NCBI GenBank assembly: GCA_947453195.1 | Contig: CANGFO010000019.1 | Coordinates: 1-39,625 of the forward strand | From: Flavobacteriaceae bacterium | GTDB taxonomy: Bacteria; Bacteroidota; Bacteroidia; Flavobacteriales; Flavobacteriaceae | Direction of reading: 5' to 3' | Length of the DNA: 39,625 nucleotides | Shown here: piece after piece, positions 16,037 through 23,688 of the stretch | How the letters are laid out: each line of letters starts with the position of its first letter | How positions within the stretch are numbered: the first letter of the stretch is position 1 | Notes under the pieces: model-generated | Databases searched by the model: none | The model's input: the letters and a program-made list of their open reading frames with translations, nothing else | What the model was told of the DNA's origin: nothing | Program-made: the position numbers and the translations under genes

Positions 16037-16786
16037 ATGAGCGCATACGTAAAACATAACATAGAAAATCACATTGCCACGATTGAATTTTTTCATCCGG
16101 AGCAAAATTCATTACCCGGAACTATATTGTCGCAATTGGCAAATACGATTACCGAAGTGGGAAACCTTCCTGAAGTAAAAGTTATCATTCTAAAAAGTGG
16201 AGGCGATAGAACCTTTTGTGCGGGAGCTAGTTTTCAGGAATTAATTTCCATAACAGATGCTGCAACGGGAAAAGTATTTTTCTCGGGTTTTGCTAATGTT
16301 ATCAATGCGATGCGCAAATGTCCGAAGTTCATCATCGGGCGTATTCAAGGAAAAACAGTAGGTGGCGGAGTAGGGATTGCTGCGGCAACCGATTATTGTA
16401 TGGCAACGAAATTTGCAGCCATAAAATTATCTGAATTAAATGTTGGAATCGGACCTTTCGTGGTATCACCTGCTATTGAAAGAAAAATGGGGGTTTCTGC
16501 CATGTCACAAATTGCTATTGATGCCAATTCTTTTTATGAAGCCAATTGGGCAAAAGAGAAAGGTTTGTTTGCACAAGTATTTGAAAGCATTGAAGAAATG
16601 GATGAAGCAGTTCAAAAATTTGCCGAACATTTATGCACCTACAATCCGGAAGCCATGCTCGAAATGAAAAAAGTATTTTGGAGAGGCACCGAAGATTGGG
16701 ATGATTTATTGGCCGAAAGAGCCGCTATCAGCGGAAGATTAGTTTTATCTGATTTCACAAAAGAAACGTTGAAGAAATTTAAATAG
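16037..16786 (+). CDS. Enoyl-CoA hydratase/isomerase family protein, probable PaaF role
   Basis: A 249-residue crotonase-fold protein. It has the oxyanion-hole segment RTFCAGASFQEL (about 55-66) and the second oxyanion strand GKTVGGGVGIAAATD. Its operon position and the absence of another candidate suggest that it hydrates 2,3-dehydroadipyl-CoA, the PaaF step. One of the two catalytic Glu of classic hydratases is kept (LSELNVGI), but the other position (GGCEL in mitochondrial hydratase) reads GGVGI here, so the chemistry is not certain. It could be an isomerase or a hydratase with altered mechanism, so I give no gene symbol. It is divergent in sequence from PaaG in the same operon. Confidence 0.85.
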   Translation: MSAYVKHNIENHIATIEFFHPEQNSLPGTILSQLANTITEVGNLPEVKVIILKSGGDRTFCAGASFQELISITDAATGKVFFSGFANVINAMRKCPKFIIGRIQGKTVGGGVGIAAATDYCMATKFAAIKLSELNVGIGPFVVSPAIERKMGVSAMSQIAIDANSFYEANWAKEKGLFAQVFESIEEMDEAVQKFAEHLCTYNPEAMLEMKKVFWRGTEDWDDLLAERAAISGRLVLSDFTKETLKKFK

Positions 16787-16853
16787 GTTAAAGGTTTGAG
16801 GTGTTAGGTATAAGAAAAAAACCTAAAACCTAGAACCTAGAGCCCATAACCTA
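16784..16853. repeat. Imperfect 31-base inverted repeat filling the junction before paaY
   Basis: The arms at 16784-16814 and 16823-16853 match in inverse at about 22 of 31 positions, with several further T/C differences that pair as G-U in RNA. The loop is 8 bases. The right arm is a chain of CCTAAAA, CCTAGAA and CCTAGAG words; the left arm is a chain of AGGT words. It starts at the stop codon of the preceding gene and ends 5 bases before the paaY ATG. Confidence 0.7.
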
Positions 16854-16858
16854 ATATA

Positions 16859-17455
16859 ATGATTTACGAATTCAAAGGGTTCATCCCTGTCATACACGAA
16901 AGTAGTTTCATTCATCCGCAGGCTGCGGTTACGGGGAATGTTATTATTGGGAAAAATGTATATGTTGGTCCTGGTGCAGCCATTCGTGGCGATTGGGGTG
17001 AGATCATCATTGAAGATGGATGTAATGTGCAAGAAAATTGCACGATTCACATGTTTCCAGGAAAGACTATGGTGTTAAAAGCCGGAGCTCATATTGGTCA
17101 CGGAGCCATTATTCACGGAGCCAATATTGGCGCCAATTCCCTTATCGGAATGAATGCTGTGATTATGGATGACGTTACGGTTGGCGATGAATGTATCGTG
17201 GGCGCTTTGAGTTTCATTAAAGGAGGAACACAAATTCCAAATAGAAAAATGGTGGTTGGTAATCCAGCTGCAATTATAAAAGAGGTTTCCGATGAAATGA
17301 TCGATTGGAAAACCAAAGGAACTGCTTTGTACCAGCAATTGCCAAAAGAGTGTTACGATACCTTAAAGGCAGTGGAACCTTTGCGAGAAATTCCAAAAGA
17401 CAGACCAACACAAGAAGCGTTTTATAAAACATTAGAAGAATTTAAATCAAAATGA
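16859..17455 (+). CDS. paaY: PaaY, left-handed beta-helix thioesterase
   Basis: A 198-residue gamma-carbonic-anhydrase-like protein built of hexapeptide repeats, such as ITGN/VIIGKN/VYVGPG-type turns from residue ~20 to 150. Putative metal-binding His lie in NCTIHMF and GHGAIIHG. PaaY of E. coli is a thioesterase that removes toxic CoA esters arising when the oxepin pathway stalls, and context makes the same role likely here. The C-terminal ~45 residues are helical (LPKECYDTLKAVEPL), as in PaaY/CaiE. The stop codon overlaps the E2 start (ATGA), indicating translational coupling. Confidence 0.9.
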   Translation: MIYEFKGFIPVIHESSFIHPQAAVTGNVIIGKNVYVGPGAAIRGDWGEIIIEDGCNVQENCTIHMFPGKTMVLKAGAHIGHGAIIHGANIGANSLIGMNAVIMDDVTVGDECIVGALSFIKGGTQIPNRKMVVGNPAAIIKEVSDEMIDWKTKGTALYQQLPKECYDTLKAVEPLREIPKDRPTQEAFYKTLEEFKSK

Positions 17456-18732
17456 TAACAGAATTCAAAATGCCCAAAATGGGTGAAAGTATTTCCGAAG
17501 CAACTATAATCAGTTGGGTTAAAAACGTGGGTGATTATGTAGAAGCCGAAGAAACTATTTTAGAAGTTGCTACCGATAAAGTCGATAGTGAAGTGCCTGC
17601 ACCCGTTTCGGGAGTAATTACTGAAATCCGTTTTCAGAAAGATGCTGTTGTTGAGGTAGGAACTGTTTTGGCGTTGATTGAAGAGGCAGCTGGAAGTCGG
17701 AAGTTGGAAGTTGGAAGCAGAAAAAACGAAGATGTTGTTAAATCGAATGTTGTTGAAGCACCAAAACCCACAACTCACAACTCAAAATTCATAGCGAATT
17801 CTGACGCTTTTATTTCGCCCTTAATTGTTTCGATTGCTCAAAAGGAAAATTTATCGATAGAAGAATTACAAAGCATTCCGGGTTCTGGAGCGGAAGGACG
17901 TTTGCAAAAAAGTGATGTTTTTAATTATTTGAAAAATAGAAAATATCCAATACAAAGTAAGCCAACAACGAATAGCCAATCTACATCTACTTATCCGAAA
18001 CCTAAAATAAATTTTGTTGAAGGAAAAGACCGAATAGTAGAGATGGATCGCATGCGCAAAATGATTTCCGATCACATGGTTTATTCTAAGCAAACTTCAC
18101 CTCATGTAACGTCTTATATTGAAGTTGATGTTACAAATTTGGTGAATTGGCGCAATGAAAACAAAGAGAATTTTCAAGAGAAATACAACGAAAAATTGAC
18201 TTTTACACCGGTTTTTGTTCAGGCTGTGGCCAAAGCAATTGTAGATTTTCCAATGATTAATGTTTCTGTTGATGACAAGAATATAATCGTGCACAACGAC
18301 ATTAATATCGGAATGGCAACGGCTTTACCAAACGGAAATTTAATTGTTCCGGTGGTGAAAAATGCCAATGAAAAAGATTTAGCTGCATTAGCAAAAGATG
18401 TAAATTATTTGGCCGATGCTTCTCGAAATAACAAATTAAAACCAGAAGAAATTCAAGGAAGCACCTTCACCATTTCCAATGTGGGTACCTTTGGAAGTTT
18501 GATGGGCACTCCAATTATCAACCAACCCGAAGTAGCCATTTTAGCACTCGGAATTATTAAGAAAAGACCCGAAGTAATCACAACTTCTAAAGGCGATGAA
18601 ATTGCTATAAGAAGTATGATGTATCTATCGCTATCTTTTGATCACAGAGTAGTGGATGGCTTTTTAGGAGGTTCGTTTTTAAGAAAAATCGGAGATTATT
18701 TAGAGCAATTTGACACAAACACAACACTATAA
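17452..18732 (+). CDS. 2-oxo acid dehydrogenase E2 (lipoyl acyltransferase)
   Basis: E2 carries the acyl group on lipoyl-lysine and transfers it to CoA. The 426-residue protein has one lipoyl domain (about 1-77, Lys43 in ATDKVDSE) and a peripheral-subunit-binding domain (ISPLIVSIAQKENL to GRLQKSDVFNYL, about 120-160). Its catalytic domain (about 190-426) has DHRVVDG near the C-terminus. The first interdomain linker (about 81-114) is encoded by short repeats: four GGAAGNN units and two CACAACT units. With the aminotransferase and E1 that follow, it fits a branched-chain-type complex; phenylpyruvate as substrate is a possibility raised by the operon. No E3 gene is in the window. The ATG overlaps the paaY stop by 4 bases. 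Confidence 0.92.
   Translation: MITEFKMPKMGESISEATIISWVKNVGDYVEAEETILEVATDKVDSEVPAPVSGVITEIRFQKDAVVEVGTVLALIEEAAGSRKLEVGSRKNEDVVKSNVVEAPKPTTHNSKFIANSDAFISPLIVSIAQKENLSIEELQSIPGSGAEGRLQKSDVFNYLKNRKYPIQSKPTTNSQSTSTYPKPKINFVEGKDRIVEMDRMRKMISDHMVYSKQTSPHVTSYIEVDVTNLVNWRNENKENFQEKYNEKLTFTPVFVQAVAKAIVDFPMINVSVDDKNIIVHNDINIGMATALPNGNLIVPVVKNANEKDLAALAKDVNYLADASRNNKLKPEEIQGSTFTISNVGTFGSLMGTPIINQPEVAILALGIIKKRPEVITTSKGDEIAIRSMMYLSLSFDHRVVDGFLGGSFLRKIGDYLEQFDTNTTL
17692..17793. repeat. Short repeats inside the E2 linker coding sequence
   Basis: Four successive 7-base units, GGAAGTC, GGAAGTT, GGAAGTT and GGAAGCA, occupy 17692-17719. CACAACT is doubled at 17769-17782, followed by AAAATTCATA. The 7-base unit changes reading frame each time, so the protein sees a mixed GSRKLEVGSRK sequence. 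The words resemble the intergenic spacers of the same operon. Confidence 0.75.
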
Positions 18733-18752
18733 TTAGTTACCAAAATAATACA

Positions 18753-19802
18753 ATGAATATTAAAATAAATAAAATAGCGCAATCTAAAGTTAGCCAAATC
18801 GATTTGGATAATGTGACAATGGGATTCAATTTTACAGACCACATGTTTGTTTGCGATTATGAAAACGGTCAATGGAATAACCCTCGAATTGAGCCACTAG
18901 AATTAATTCCGACGCATCCTGCAGCCATGGCATTGCATTATGGGCAAGCTATTTTTGAAGGAATGAAAGCTACTTTAGGGAAAGACGGAACTGCTTTATT
19001 GTTTCGCCCAATTGAAAATGCAAAACGTTTCAATCATAGTGCAGATCGAATGGGAATGCCTTTAGTTCCTGAAGATTTATTTGTGGAAGCATTAAAACAA
19101 TTTACGGCATTGGAAAAAAACTGGATTCCGAGTAAATTGGGAAGCGCCTTGTATTTAAGACCTTTTATGTATGCCGATGAACCTTTTATAGGAATGCGTG
19201 CTGCAACGAGCTATAAATTTATCGTAATGGCATCGCCTGCAGGACCAATGTACAGTAGAAAAATTAAATTATTTGCAGAGAAAAAATACGTTCGTGCTGT
19301 AAATGGTGGAACTGGAGAAGCAAAAGCGGCTGGGAATTATGCAGCGGCTATTCGCCCAACAGAGTATGCAAAAGCAAAAGGGTACGATCAAGTTTTGTGG
19401 TTGGATCCTTATAATTTTGAATACATTCAGGAAGTAGGAACAATGAATATCTTCATAAAAATTGCAGGTAAATTCGTCACTCCCGATTTGAGTGGATCGA
19501 TATTATCTGGAATTACGAGAATGAGTGTGATTGATTTATTGCGAAGCAAAGGTTATGAAGTAACTGAAAGATCAATTACCATTTCTGAAATTGTGGAAGC
19601 ATCGAATAATGGAACTTTAGAAGAAGCCTTCGGAACTGGAACTGCTGTTGGAATTGCCATGATAGAAGAAATTGGAAACAATGAATTGGCTATAAAATTC
19701 CCTGAAAACAATCCGGTATCGGTGATGGTAAATGATACTTTGAACGCCATTAAAGTTCAAGATATCAAAGACGAATTTGGTTGGATAGTGGAAGCAAAAT
19801 AA
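18753..19802 (+). CDS. ilvE: Branched-chain amino acid aminotransferase (class IV)
   Basis: A PLP enzyme that exchanges amino groups between branched-chain amino acids and 2-oxoglutarate. The 349-residue product has the fold-type IV signature: ALHYGQAIFEGMKA (about 59-72), the PLP lysine Lys191 in GTGEAKAAGNYAAA, EVGTMNIF, and GTGTAVGIAMIEEI for phosphate binding. Length and motifs fit the eukaryotic-like BCAT group. Between E2 and E1 genes, it would supply their 2-oxo acid substrates. Members of this family can also act on aromatic amino acids, relevant to the missing link from phenylalanine to the paa genes, but this cannot be read from sequence. Confidence 0.93.
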   Translation: MNIKINKIAQSKVSQIDLDNVTMGFNFTDHMFVCDYENGQWNNPRIEPLELIPTHPAAMALHYGQAIFEGMKATLGKDGTALLFRPIENAKRFNHSADRMGMPLVPEDLFVEALKQFTALEKNWIPSKLGSALYLRPFMYADEPFIGMRAATSYKFIVMASPAGPMYSRKIKLFAEKKYVRAVNGGTGEAKAAGNYAAAIRPTEYAKAKGYDQVLWLDPYNFEYIQEVGTMNIFIKIAGKFVTPDLSGSILSGITRMSVIDLLRSKGYEVTERSITISEIVEASNNGTLEEAFGTGTAVGIAMIEEIGNNELAIKFPENNPVSVMVNDTLNAIKVQDIKDEFGWIVEAK

Positions 19803-19841
19803 GCAAATTATATATTCCAAAATTATACAATAACAGAATCA

Positions 19842-21908
19842 ATGTTAGATAAAAAAATATTAGAAAAAGCCTTCTCTACAATGGCAACTGCCAAAGCTAT
19901 GGCAACCTTGTATGAAGACAATTTCAAAATAGTTTCAAAATACGTGCACGCAACTTCACGCGGTCATGAAGCCATTCAAATTGCGATGGCGATGCAATTA
20001 TTGCCTCAAGATTATGCATTTCCGTATTACCGAGATGATGCTATGATGTTGGGAATTGGAATGCAACCCTATGATTTGATGTTGCAATTGATGGCAAAAA
20101 AAGACGATCCGTTTTCGGGTGGGCGTACTTATTATTGCCACCCAAGTTTGAAGGATGCCGACAAACCTAAAATTCCGCATCAATCATCGGCAACAGGAAT
20201 GCAAGCCATTCCTGCGACTGGAGCTGCGATGGGATTTTGGTATAAAGAAAATACAGGAATTCAAGATAAAAATCAAGAAAATCCAATTGTGGTTTGTTCG
20301 CTTGGTGATGCTTCGGTAACCGAAGGAGAAATTGCTGAGGCGCTTCAAATGGCCGCTTTAAAACAACTTCCGATTTTGTATTTGGTACAAGATAACGGCT
20401 GGGATATTTCGGCAAATGCTGCGGAAACGCGAGCACAAAATGCCTTTGAATATGCTAAAGGATTTCACGGAATAGAAGCGATTTCTATTGATGGTGCTAA
20501 TTTTACAGAAAGTTATGAGGCCCTTCAAAAAGTGGTGCAAACCATTCGAAATGAGCGTCGACCATTTTTAGTTCATGCAAAAGTGCCGCTATTGAATCAC
20601 CACACTTCGGGAGTTCGAATGGAATGGTACCGCGATGATTTGGATGAAGCAAAATCTCGAGATCCGCATCCGGTTTTAATTAAACAATTAGAAGATGCCG
20701 GATTTTCATCCGAAGAAATAAAAAATATTGAAAGTAAAGCGGTTGCCCAAGTGCAAGCCGATTTTGATAAAGCACAATTGGCCGAAGATCCTTCACCTGA
20801 AGATTTATTCACGCACGATTTTGCGCCAACTCCAATAACGGAAGAAGTTGGAGAAAGAAATCCGGATCGTGAGGAAAAAGTCGTAATGGTAGATTGCGCT
20901 CTTTTTGCTGTGGAAGAATTAATGAAAAAACATTCCGAATGTTTGCTTTACGGACAAGATGTAGGCGGAAGATTGGGAGGTGTTTTTAGAGAAGCCGCTA
21001 CATTGGCTCAAAAATTTGGCGACGACCGCGTTTTTAATACACCTATTCAAGAAGCGTTTATTGTAGGGTCAACTGTCGGAATGTCGGCGGTTGGGTTGAA
21101 ACCAATTGTTGAGGTGCAATTTGCCGATTATATTTGGCCTGGATTGAATCAGCTTTTTACCGAAGTGAGTCGTTCGTGTTATTTGTCTAACGGAAAATGG
21201 CCTGTGAGCATGATTTTGCGAGTGCCAATTGGGGCTTACGGAAGCGGTGGACCTTATCATTCGTCTTCTGTAGAAAGTGTGCTGACTAATATTCGAGGGA
21301 TAAAAATTGCTTATCCAAGTAATGGTGCCGACTTAAAAGGATTGTTAAAAGCAGCTTATTACGACCCAAATCCGGTGGTTATTTTAGAACATAAAGGTTT
21401 GTATTGGAGTAAAGTTAAAGGTACCGATGCAGCTAGAGTAAACGAACCAAGTGAAGATTATATTATACCTTTCGGGAAAGCAAATATCGTTCAAGAAATT
21501 TGGGAGCAAGAAACGGAAGAAACAATTTCGGTAATCACCTACGGAATGGGAGTGCATTGGGCTTTGAATGCATCTGCTGAGATTCTTCGACAAGCTCAGA
21601 ATGACAAGCAACGAATTGAAATTATCGATTTGCGCACGTTGTATCCACTTGATGAAGAAACTATTATTAAATCGGTTAAGAAAACAAAAAAATGTTTGGT
21701 TGTGACTGAAGAACCTACCAATAATTCTTTTGCCAGAAGTTTGGCAGGATTAATTCAGGAAAAATGTTTTAAACATTTGGATGCGCCTGTTATGGTAATT
21801 GGCTCCGAAAATATGCCAGCTATTCCGCTTAACAGTACTTTAGAATTCACAATGATTCCGAATGTTGATAAGGTCCGATTAAAAATGGAGGAACTTTTAA
21901 AGTATTAA
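19842..21908 (+). CDS. Fused 2-oxo acid dehydrogenase E1 (alpha + beta)
   Basis: E1 decarboxylates 2-oxo acids with thiamine diphosphate and loads the E2 lipoyl group. The 688-residue protein joins an alpha-like half (about 1-325; TPP motif GDASVTEGE...QDNGWDIS, and PYYRDDAMM) to a beta-like half (about 350-688; VGGRLGGVFREA, QVEFADY-like VQFADYIWPG, PVVILEHKGLYW). The fusion is common in Bacteroidota. About eight residues around EILRQAQND (near 580-588) lie in a poorly conserved loop before IEIIDLRTLYPLDEE and are encoded by a widespread repeat sequence. It is the last gene of the run, followed at once by a terminator. The specificity (branched-chain or phenylpyruvate) is open. Confidence 0.93.
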   Translation: MLDKKILEKAFSTMATAKAMATLYEDNFKIVSKYVHATSRGHEAIQIAMAMQLLPQDYAFPYYRDDAMMLGIGMQPYDLMLQLMAKKDDPFSGGRTYYCHPSLKDADKPKIPHQSSATGMQAIPATGAAMGFWYKENTGIQDKNQENPIVVCSLGDASVTEGEIAEALQMAALKQLPILYLVQDNGWDISANAAETRAQNAFEYAKGFHGIEAISIDGANFTESYEALQKVVQTIRNERRPFLVHAKVPLLNHHTSGVRMEWYRDDLDEAKSRDPHPVLIKQLEDAGFSSEEIKNIESKAVAQVQADFDKAQLAEDPSPEDLFTHDFAPTPITEEVGERNPDREEKVVMVDCALFAVEELMKKHSECLLYGQDVGGRLGGVFREAATLAQKFGDDRVFNTPIQEAFIVGSTVGMSAVGLKPIVEVQFADYIWPGLNQLFTEVSRSCYLSNGKWPVSMILRVPIGAYGSGGPYHSSSVESVLTNIRGIKIAYPSNGADLKGLLKAAYYDPNPVVILEHKGLYWSKVKGTDAARVNEPSEDYIIPFGKANIVQEIWEQETEETISVITYGMGVHWALNASAEILRQAQNDKQRIEIIDLRTLYPLDEETIIKSVKKTKKCLVVTEEPTNNSFARSLAGLIQEKCFKHLDAPVMVIGSENMPAIPLNSTLEFTMIPNVDKVRLKMEELLKY
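21579..21607. repeat. Dispersed repeat sequence within the E1 gene
   Basis: The run GATTCTTCGACAAGCTCAG (21581-21599), followed by AATGACAA, matches a short repeat that I recognise from many Bacteroidota genomes, usually between genes. Here it is in frame and encodes ILRQAQNDK between the beta-half Rossmann-like strand and IEIIDLRTL. Confidence 0.6.
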
Positions 21909-21910
21909 AT

Positions 21911-21947
21911 CATAAAAAAACCACAACTTAGTTGTGGTTTTTTTATG
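21911..21947. terminator. Bidirectional terminator after E1 and the DUF4136 gene
   Basis: A perfect inverted repeat with 17-base arms (21911-21927 and 21931-21947), a 3-base loop and core CCACAAC/GTTGTGG. It has A and T runs on both sides, so it can stop transcripts from either direction. It marks the end of the 16-kb paa-E1 run. Confidence 0.92.
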
Positions 21948-21961
21948 ATCGTATAAATAAG

Positions 21962-22486
21962 TTACTTTTTTTGAGGAGGATATTGTTCTAGAATTTTGTC
22001 TACAAATTCTTTAATTCGGGCGTCTTTTTGTTCAACATCTTTGGTTAAATAGCCACTTCCTTCTCCTTGCCAAATTAATTCTTTAGTTTTTGCGTCTAAT
22101 AAATCAATGAATAAAGATCCTTCGGGAGTGACATAAGTCGAAGAATAGCCCATTCCAAAACCTGGGCCCCAACCCCATCCCCAGCCAAAACCAGAATTGT
22201 TATAAACATCTACGCGTTGGTTTTCTTTAGTAAAAATACTGATCAATAAATCAGGTGTTTCACTTTTAGAAAAACCTTTTAAGGCTAATGCCTCGTCTAT
22301 AGAATGTAAAATACGTTTTTTATCTAAGTCGGAAATTTCAACTTTATCGATGGCACTTTTAAGATAAGCATAGGTTTTATAACTATCAAAATTTGCTTTT
22401 TTATCGTAATCGACATTTACTCTAACCGAACTACATGAAGTTACTATTAATAGTAAAAATAGAGGAACTAGTTTTATTGCTTTCAT
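21962..22486 (-). CDS. DUF4136 lipoprotein
   Basis: A 174-residue lipoprotein: signal peptide followed by the lipobox IVTSC (Cys18), then the DUF4136 domain with YDKKANFDSYKTYAYL near the start of the mature protein and SLFIDLLDAKTKELIWQGEG near residue 125. A Gly/Trp-rich insert (GWGWGWGPGFGMG) lies in the middle. The residue after the lipid Cys is Ser, which does not clearly tell inner from outer membrane in this phylum. Function of the family is unknown. It is convergent with the E1 gene and shares its terminator. Confidence 0.88.
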   Translation of the reverse strand: MKAIKLVPLFLLLIVTSCSSVRVNVDYDKKANFDSYKTYAYLKSAIDKVEISDLDKKRILHSIDEALALKGFSKSETPDLLISIFTKENQRVDVYNNSGFGWGWGWGPGFGMGYSSTYVTPEGSLFIDLLDAKTKELIWQGEGSGYLTKDVEQKDARIKEFVDKILEQYPPQKK

Positions 22487-22526
22487 AATTAGATTGTTGT
22501 TGTAATTGATAATTACTATTTCATCT

Positions 22527-22534
22527 CAAAATTA
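22527..22534 (-). promoter_or_regulatory. Promoter -7 box for the DUF4136 gene
   Basis: TAATTTTG on the minus strand matches TANNTTTG. It predicts a leader of about 35 bases before the ATG at 22486. Confidence 0.5.
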
Positions 22535-22620
22535 ATAATAAATCAGTTAATACTTCTTTTAGTTTTCTTAATTAACACTTTTTCAGAATTTTTAACACTA
22601 ATTAACAAAGAGTAAATGAA

Positions 22621-22923
22621 TTAACCAATAATTATGGTTGCGCAAGTCGCGGCGCATCCTGCTACGCATATTAATGAACCATTACAGCCTCTTGAGCACT
22701 CAAGTAGGCATTTGCCAGCATCTTCAGGCCATCGGGAAGCGTTTAGTGATTTTGTTGTTACTATTCCGTTTTCATCGATCATAATGTTGGCTATTTCGGT
22801 AAGATGGTCATTCGGATCGAGCATCACAAGGTTGTCTTCACTAATTACTTTGAAATTTACCTGTTTGCCATTACTTTCAATTGTGGCAGTAATTACAACG
22901 CTTACTTTTTCTTTATTTTTCAT
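22621..22923 (-). CDS. Small protein with symmetric six-cysteine tail
   Basis: An unrecognised 100-residue protein. The first ~65 residues are polar, without a signal peptide, and alternate hydrophobic and polar residues as in beta strands (VSVVITATIES, QVNFKVISED). The last 30 hold all six Cys, at 72, 76, 80, 86, 90 and 94, with spacing C-x3-C-x3-C-x5-C-x3-C-x3-C, followed by the hydrophobic end ATIIIG. The design suggests a leader plus Cys-rich core, as in a ribosomally made peptide, or a disulfide-stapled helical hairpin. No modification or export gene is adjacent. The minus-strand reading is preferred to the open frame opposite it because of its regular Cys pattern and normal amino-acid composition. 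Confidence 0.6.
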   Translation of the reverse strand: MKNKEKVSVVITATIESNGKQVNFKVISEDNLVMLDPNDHLTEIANIMIDENGIVTTKSLNASRWPEDAGKCLLECSRGCNGSLICVAGCAATCATIIIG

Positions 22924-23142
22924 AACTACTTATAGTGTTTTTTTCCTACTCATTAAGCTTTTCGAAGTTCGCTCCGTTTATTTCAGTGGGTTCTGGTCTC
23001 CACTTTTCATGTATATTCTTTTTGAATTTGTTCTATTTTAATTTTATTTGTAATCAATATTGGAGACAAAAGGTTAATTTTGATAGGTATTGCAAATCAG
23101 CACATTTTTGTAATTAATAATAAGCAACTATTAGAATAGTAA

Positions 23143-23688
23143 TTATTCTTCGGTGCTATTCTTAGATTTATTTTTGGCTAAGTTTGATATTACAATTGTT
23201 ATTAGTAAAGAAAATATTAAACCTAAAATCCATTTATTTAAATCGACAACAGTTTCAACCTTATCCTTTATTAACTCAATTTGTAAATCGTTTTCTTTTT
23301 TGATATTTTCAATGTCTTTATTTAAGAGTGGAATTGTTAATGATTTCTCAGGATTATCTATAATTATTTTATTCAAAGTTTGAATTTTGCTCTCTAATAC
23401 TTTGATTCGTTCTTCGCTTGGTGACGAAATAATTACATTAGTATCTTTTATTCTCAATTTATTTTCTAATTCAATAATCTGCTTCTGAAGCATTCTTTTT
23501 TGGTTTTCTATTTCTAACTTTTGAGAGTCATTTTTAATAAAAATTGTTTCAAGGAAATAGTAAGATATGACTGTTATTCCCAGAATTGAAATTAATGTAG
23601 AAAAGAAATTAAATACTTTTTGATATTTTCTTTTTTTGGTTTCAGTGCCAAACTTCTTTTGGAGGTCATTAAATTCTTGTTTGTTCAT
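23143..23688 (-). CDS. Membrane protein with two helices and a coiled coil, unknown function
   Basis: A 181-residue protein that I do not recognise. It has a basic cytoplasmic start (residues 1-26), a first membrane helix (about 27-47), a long charged helical region with heptad-like Leu/Ile spacing (about 54-145, coiled coil likely), a second membrane helix (about 152-170) and a charged tail. This hairpin layout places the coiled coil on the periplasmic side. A gap of 219 bases separates it from the Cys-rich gene downstream. No conserved domain is apparent. Confidence 0.6.
   Translation of the reverse strand: MNKQEFNDLQKKFGTETKKRKYQKVFNFFSTLISILGITVISYYFLETIFIKNDSQKLEIENQKRMLQKQIIELENKLRIKDTNVIISSPSEERIKVLESKIQTLNKIIIDNPEKSLTIPLLNKDIENIKKENDLQIELIKDKVETVVDLNKWILGLIFSLLITIVISNLAKNKSKNSTEE

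Noticed and set aside
5570..21908. Recent transfer of the whole paa-E1 run as a genomic island
   Set aside because: No tRNA end, integrase, transposase or flanking direct repeat; codon use and AT content look like the housekeeping genes on both sides. Only the S23-type ORF stands out.
22634..23041. 135-residue plus-strand open frame opposite the Cys-rich gene
   Set aside because: It is a shadow of the minus-strand gene; its composition (Ser/Phe/Leu-rich with no domain) is that of an antisense reading, while the minus strand has a regular Cys ladder.
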